Source: Candidatus Cloacimonadota bacterium (GTDB taxonomy: Bacteria > Cloacimonadota > Cloacimonadia > Cloacimonadales > JAIOQZ01). From it: 8,326 nucleotides of DNA. The translations under genes were made by a program, and so were the position numbers. Under the pieces are notes generated by a model. It did no database searches. It was given only the letters and a program-made list of their open reading frames with translations, and was not told the origin of the DNA. Shown here piece after piece: positions 6,539 to 8,326 of this stretch. Each line of letters begins with the position of its first letter. The stretch's first letter is position 1. The stretch covers positions 1-8,326 of the forward strand of contig JAIOTM010000399.1 in NCBI GenBank assembly GCA_021106755.1. The letters run 5' to 3'.

Positions 6539-8326
6539 TTTACCTCAAATCTATAACCCACATAATCAAACACCGCAAGAGCTAATCGCTAATTTTGTTG
6601 TAAGATTAGGGATTTTCAAAGAACTTTTTGATGATATTAAAGCATCCAAGATGAAGTACCCTGAACAACAGTATATTATACAAGGATTAAGGGGACAAGG
6701 TAAAACTACACTATTACTCCGACTGGCTTATGAAATTGAAAATGATAACAAACTGAGTAAGTGGCTGATTCCAATAGTCTTCAGCGAAGAACAACATAGG
6801 GTAAGGAAGTTATACAAACTCTGGGAATTAACAGCGGAGTGCTTGCAGGAATATGAAGGTTTTACGGAAATAGTTTTAGAAATGCAGAAAATAAACGATG
6901 ATGATGATTACGAAATAAATTGTTTTCAGCTTCTTGAAAACCGATTAAAAAAATCAAAGAAGAAGATTATTCTGTTTATCGATAATATCAACGATATGTT
7001 TGATAAATTTACTAAGAAAGACCATCATCGATTACGGGAAGTATTAATCGAATCCTGCGAACTGAGGATTATCGGGGCATCTGCTTCATGTATGGAATTT
7101 CACTATAAATATGATGAACCATTTTACGAGTTTTTCAGAATTCTGAAACTGAAGGGACTGTCCCTTGAGGAAACAAAAAAATTACTCTTGAAATTAGGCG
7201 AAAACTATAAGCGTGACAGAGTAAGGAAAATTGTTGAGGAACAATCAGGACGCATTGAATCACTTCGCCGGATAACCGACGGAGTTATCAGAACCATTGT
7301 TCTTCTATTCGGGATTTTTGTAGATGAAGAAGAAGGGAACGCTTTTGTTGATCTTGAGGATATACTTGATAAAGTAACACTATTGTATAAAGACAGAATG
7401 GATCATCTTTCTGCCCAACAGCAGGAGATAGTGGATTTTATCGCTCTCAGTTGGGATGCTGTAAGCACTAAAGAAATTGCAATTAAATCAAAAGAAGATA
7501 GTAAGTCTGTTTCCTCTCAACTCAAAGTCCTTATTAAGCATAACATTATAGAACAGCAAAAGACTAATACAAAAAACAATCTCTATCGGTTATCTGAAAG
7601 ATTTTTTAATATCTGGTATCTAATGCGGCATGGCGGGAAAAAGGAAGAAAACAAGGTTAAATGGCTGGTTGAGTTCCTTCAGGAGTGGTGCGATGAAGAT
7701 ACTTTGGCAACCAGAGCTAACATACATATCAAAGCACTGAAAAAAGGTAATATCCACGAGAAGCAAGCTTACTATATGACGGAAGCATTAGCACTGTGTT
7801 CAATTGACAGAACACTTCAGCATGAAATGAAAAAGCAAACCAGATTACATTTATCAAATAAACATTCTGATTTACTGAAAAATCTACAACCATCTGATAT
7901 TGAGTTAAAGCAATCTGCAATAAAATCAATGAACAAAAAGGATATTAATCAATTTATTGGAAAGGTGGAAAAAATACGAAATAAAGATGTTGATGATTGG
8001 AAAGCTCTGGGTAAAGCTTATATAAATCAGCAAAACTACCATGAAGCAGCGAAATCTTTTGAAAAAGCCGCAGAAAAAGGGGATGCAGTAGCAATGTTTA
8101 GTTTAGCGGTGCTTTATCATATAGAACTCAAAGACTTCAAAAAGGCTGAGAAGCACTATCTAATGGCTGTGGAAAAAGAACATGCAGGTGCAATGTTCAA
8201 TCTGGCAATTCTTTATGAAATCGAATTCAAGAATTTTGAAAAAGCGGAAAAATACTACTTGTTGGCTGTGGAAAAAGAAATTCCAGAAGCAATGCATTAT
8301 TTAGCTAACCTTTATAGATTTGAAAT
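6525..8326 (+). CDS. P-loop NTPase with winged helix and Sel1/TPR repeats, STAND-like (3' truncated)
   Basis: The frame is open from ATG 6525 to the window end (600 complete codons, no stop). Residues about 1-40 are a leader segment. The Walker A motif is GLRGQGKT at 54-61 (K60). Walker B is IILFIDN (D153-N154), with Asn where the catalytic Glu often sits. LRIIGAS (180-186) resembles a sensor-1 strand. Residues about 295-372 form a winged helix: STKEIAIKS, then SVSSQLKVLIKHNIIEQ, then LYRLSERFF. After a helical linker, 33-residue Sel1/TPR-type repeats begin at residue 503 and continue past the edge. NTPase, winged helix and superstructure-forming repeats in this order is the STAND layout, in which the repeats sense a ligand or partner and the NTPase acts as a switch. 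No effector domain is visible at the N terminus, so any output may come from the partner ATPase or from the unseen C terminus. The start overlaps the upstream gene by 14 bases. The exact family is not recognised. Confidence 0.85.
   Translation, partial: MSRINLPQIYNPHNQTPQELIANFVVRLGIFKELFDDIKASKMKYPEQQYIIQGLRGQGKTTLLLRLAYEIENDNKLSKWLIPIVFSEEQHRVRKLYKLWELTAECLQEYEGFTEIVLEMQKINDDDDYEINCFQLLENRLKKSKKKIILFIDNINDMFDKFTKKDHHRLREVLIESCELRIIGASASCMEFHYKYDEPFYEFFRILKLKGLSLEETKKLLLKLGENYKRDRVRKIVEEQSGRIESLRRITDGVIRTIVLLFGIFVDEEEGNAFVDLEDILDKVTLLYKDRMDHLSAQQQEIVDFIALSWDAVSTKEIAIKSKEDSKSVSSQLKVLIKHNIIEQQKTNTKNNLYRLSERFFNIWYLMRHGGKKEENKVKWLVEFLQEWCDEDTLATRANIHIKALKKGNIHEKQAYYMTEALALCSIDRTLQHEMKKQTRLHLSNKHSDLLKNLQPSDIELKQSAIKSMNKKDINQFIGKVEKIRNKDVDDWKALGKAYINQQNYHEAAKSFEKAAEKGDAVAMFSLAVLYHIELKDFKKAEKHYLMAVEKEHAGAMFNLAILYEIEFKNFEKAEKYYLLAVEKEIPEAMHYLANLYRFE
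8031..8326 (+). repeat. Tandem 99-base (33-residue) Sel1/TPR repeats
   Basis: The units start at 8031, 8130 and 8229, the last cut by the window edge. Their shared pattern is 'F.KAEKyYl.AVEKe...AMf.LA.LY.ie', typical of Sel1-like repeats. The identical 17-base string TGGCTGTGGAAAAAGAA occurs at 8164-8180 and 8263-8279, exactly 99 bases apart, which points to fairly recent duplication of units. Confidence 0.8.

Noticed and set aside
7729..7929. Minus-strand open frame of 66 codons inside the second ATPase gene
   Set aside because: It is antisense to a continuous 600-codon frame and shows no domain or start signal.
8031..8326. Tandem 99-base repeats as a CRISPR or DNA-level satellite
   Set aside because: The period is a whole number of codons, the frame is open throughout, and the units match Sel1/TPR protein repeats.

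Overview
The window holds five protein-coding genes, all on the plus strand; the first and last are cut by the window edges. No tRNA, rRNA, CRISPR array or transposase was seen. The best clue to the host is the third gene, a secreted protein ending in a type IX secretion (Por) sorting domain with a YPNPFNPSTT motif, an 'IYNLRGQKIKTF' strand and a terminal 'LILMK'. This style is typical of the Fibrobacteres-Chlorobi-Bacteroidetes (FCB) superphylum, and most of all of Cloacimonadota and related uncultured lineages. That placement is inference from one domain.

Bases 1-3518 carry two consecutive single-chain members of the aconitase / 3-isopropylmalate dehydratase superfamily. In each, a LeuC-like Fe-S large domain is fused to a LeuD-like swivel domain. 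They are 20 bases apart, the second has a good ribosome binding site, and they look like one operon. The second keeps the canonical motifs. The first keeps the three cluster cysteines but has drifted in several active-site neighbours, so the two probably use different substrates or steps of a 2-oxoacid pathway (citrate/homocitrate/isopropylmalate-like chemistry). The first gene lacks roughly 25-30 N-terminal residues, which lie outside the window.

Bases 3519-3719 are a structured intergenic leader with several short hairpins and a possible promoter. It precedes a 468-residue exported protein with about seven repeats of 44-51 residues (a likely beta-propeller) and the sorting domain. The protein is followed at once by a short hairpin with a T run, and 90 bases later by a strong Rho-independent terminator.

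From about 5280 the composition becomes AT-rich and the content changes to accessory type. A compact promoter with interleaved palindromes drives two overlapping P-loop ATPase genes. The first (384 aa) is an ATPase with a likely C-terminal winged helix. The second (at least 600 aa, running off the window) has a P-loop ATPase core, a winged helix and a C-terminal array of 33-residue Sel1/TPR-type repeats. The pair resembles STAND-like signalling or conflict modules. It is the part of the window most likely to be an undescribed system, though its function cannot be read from the sequence alone.
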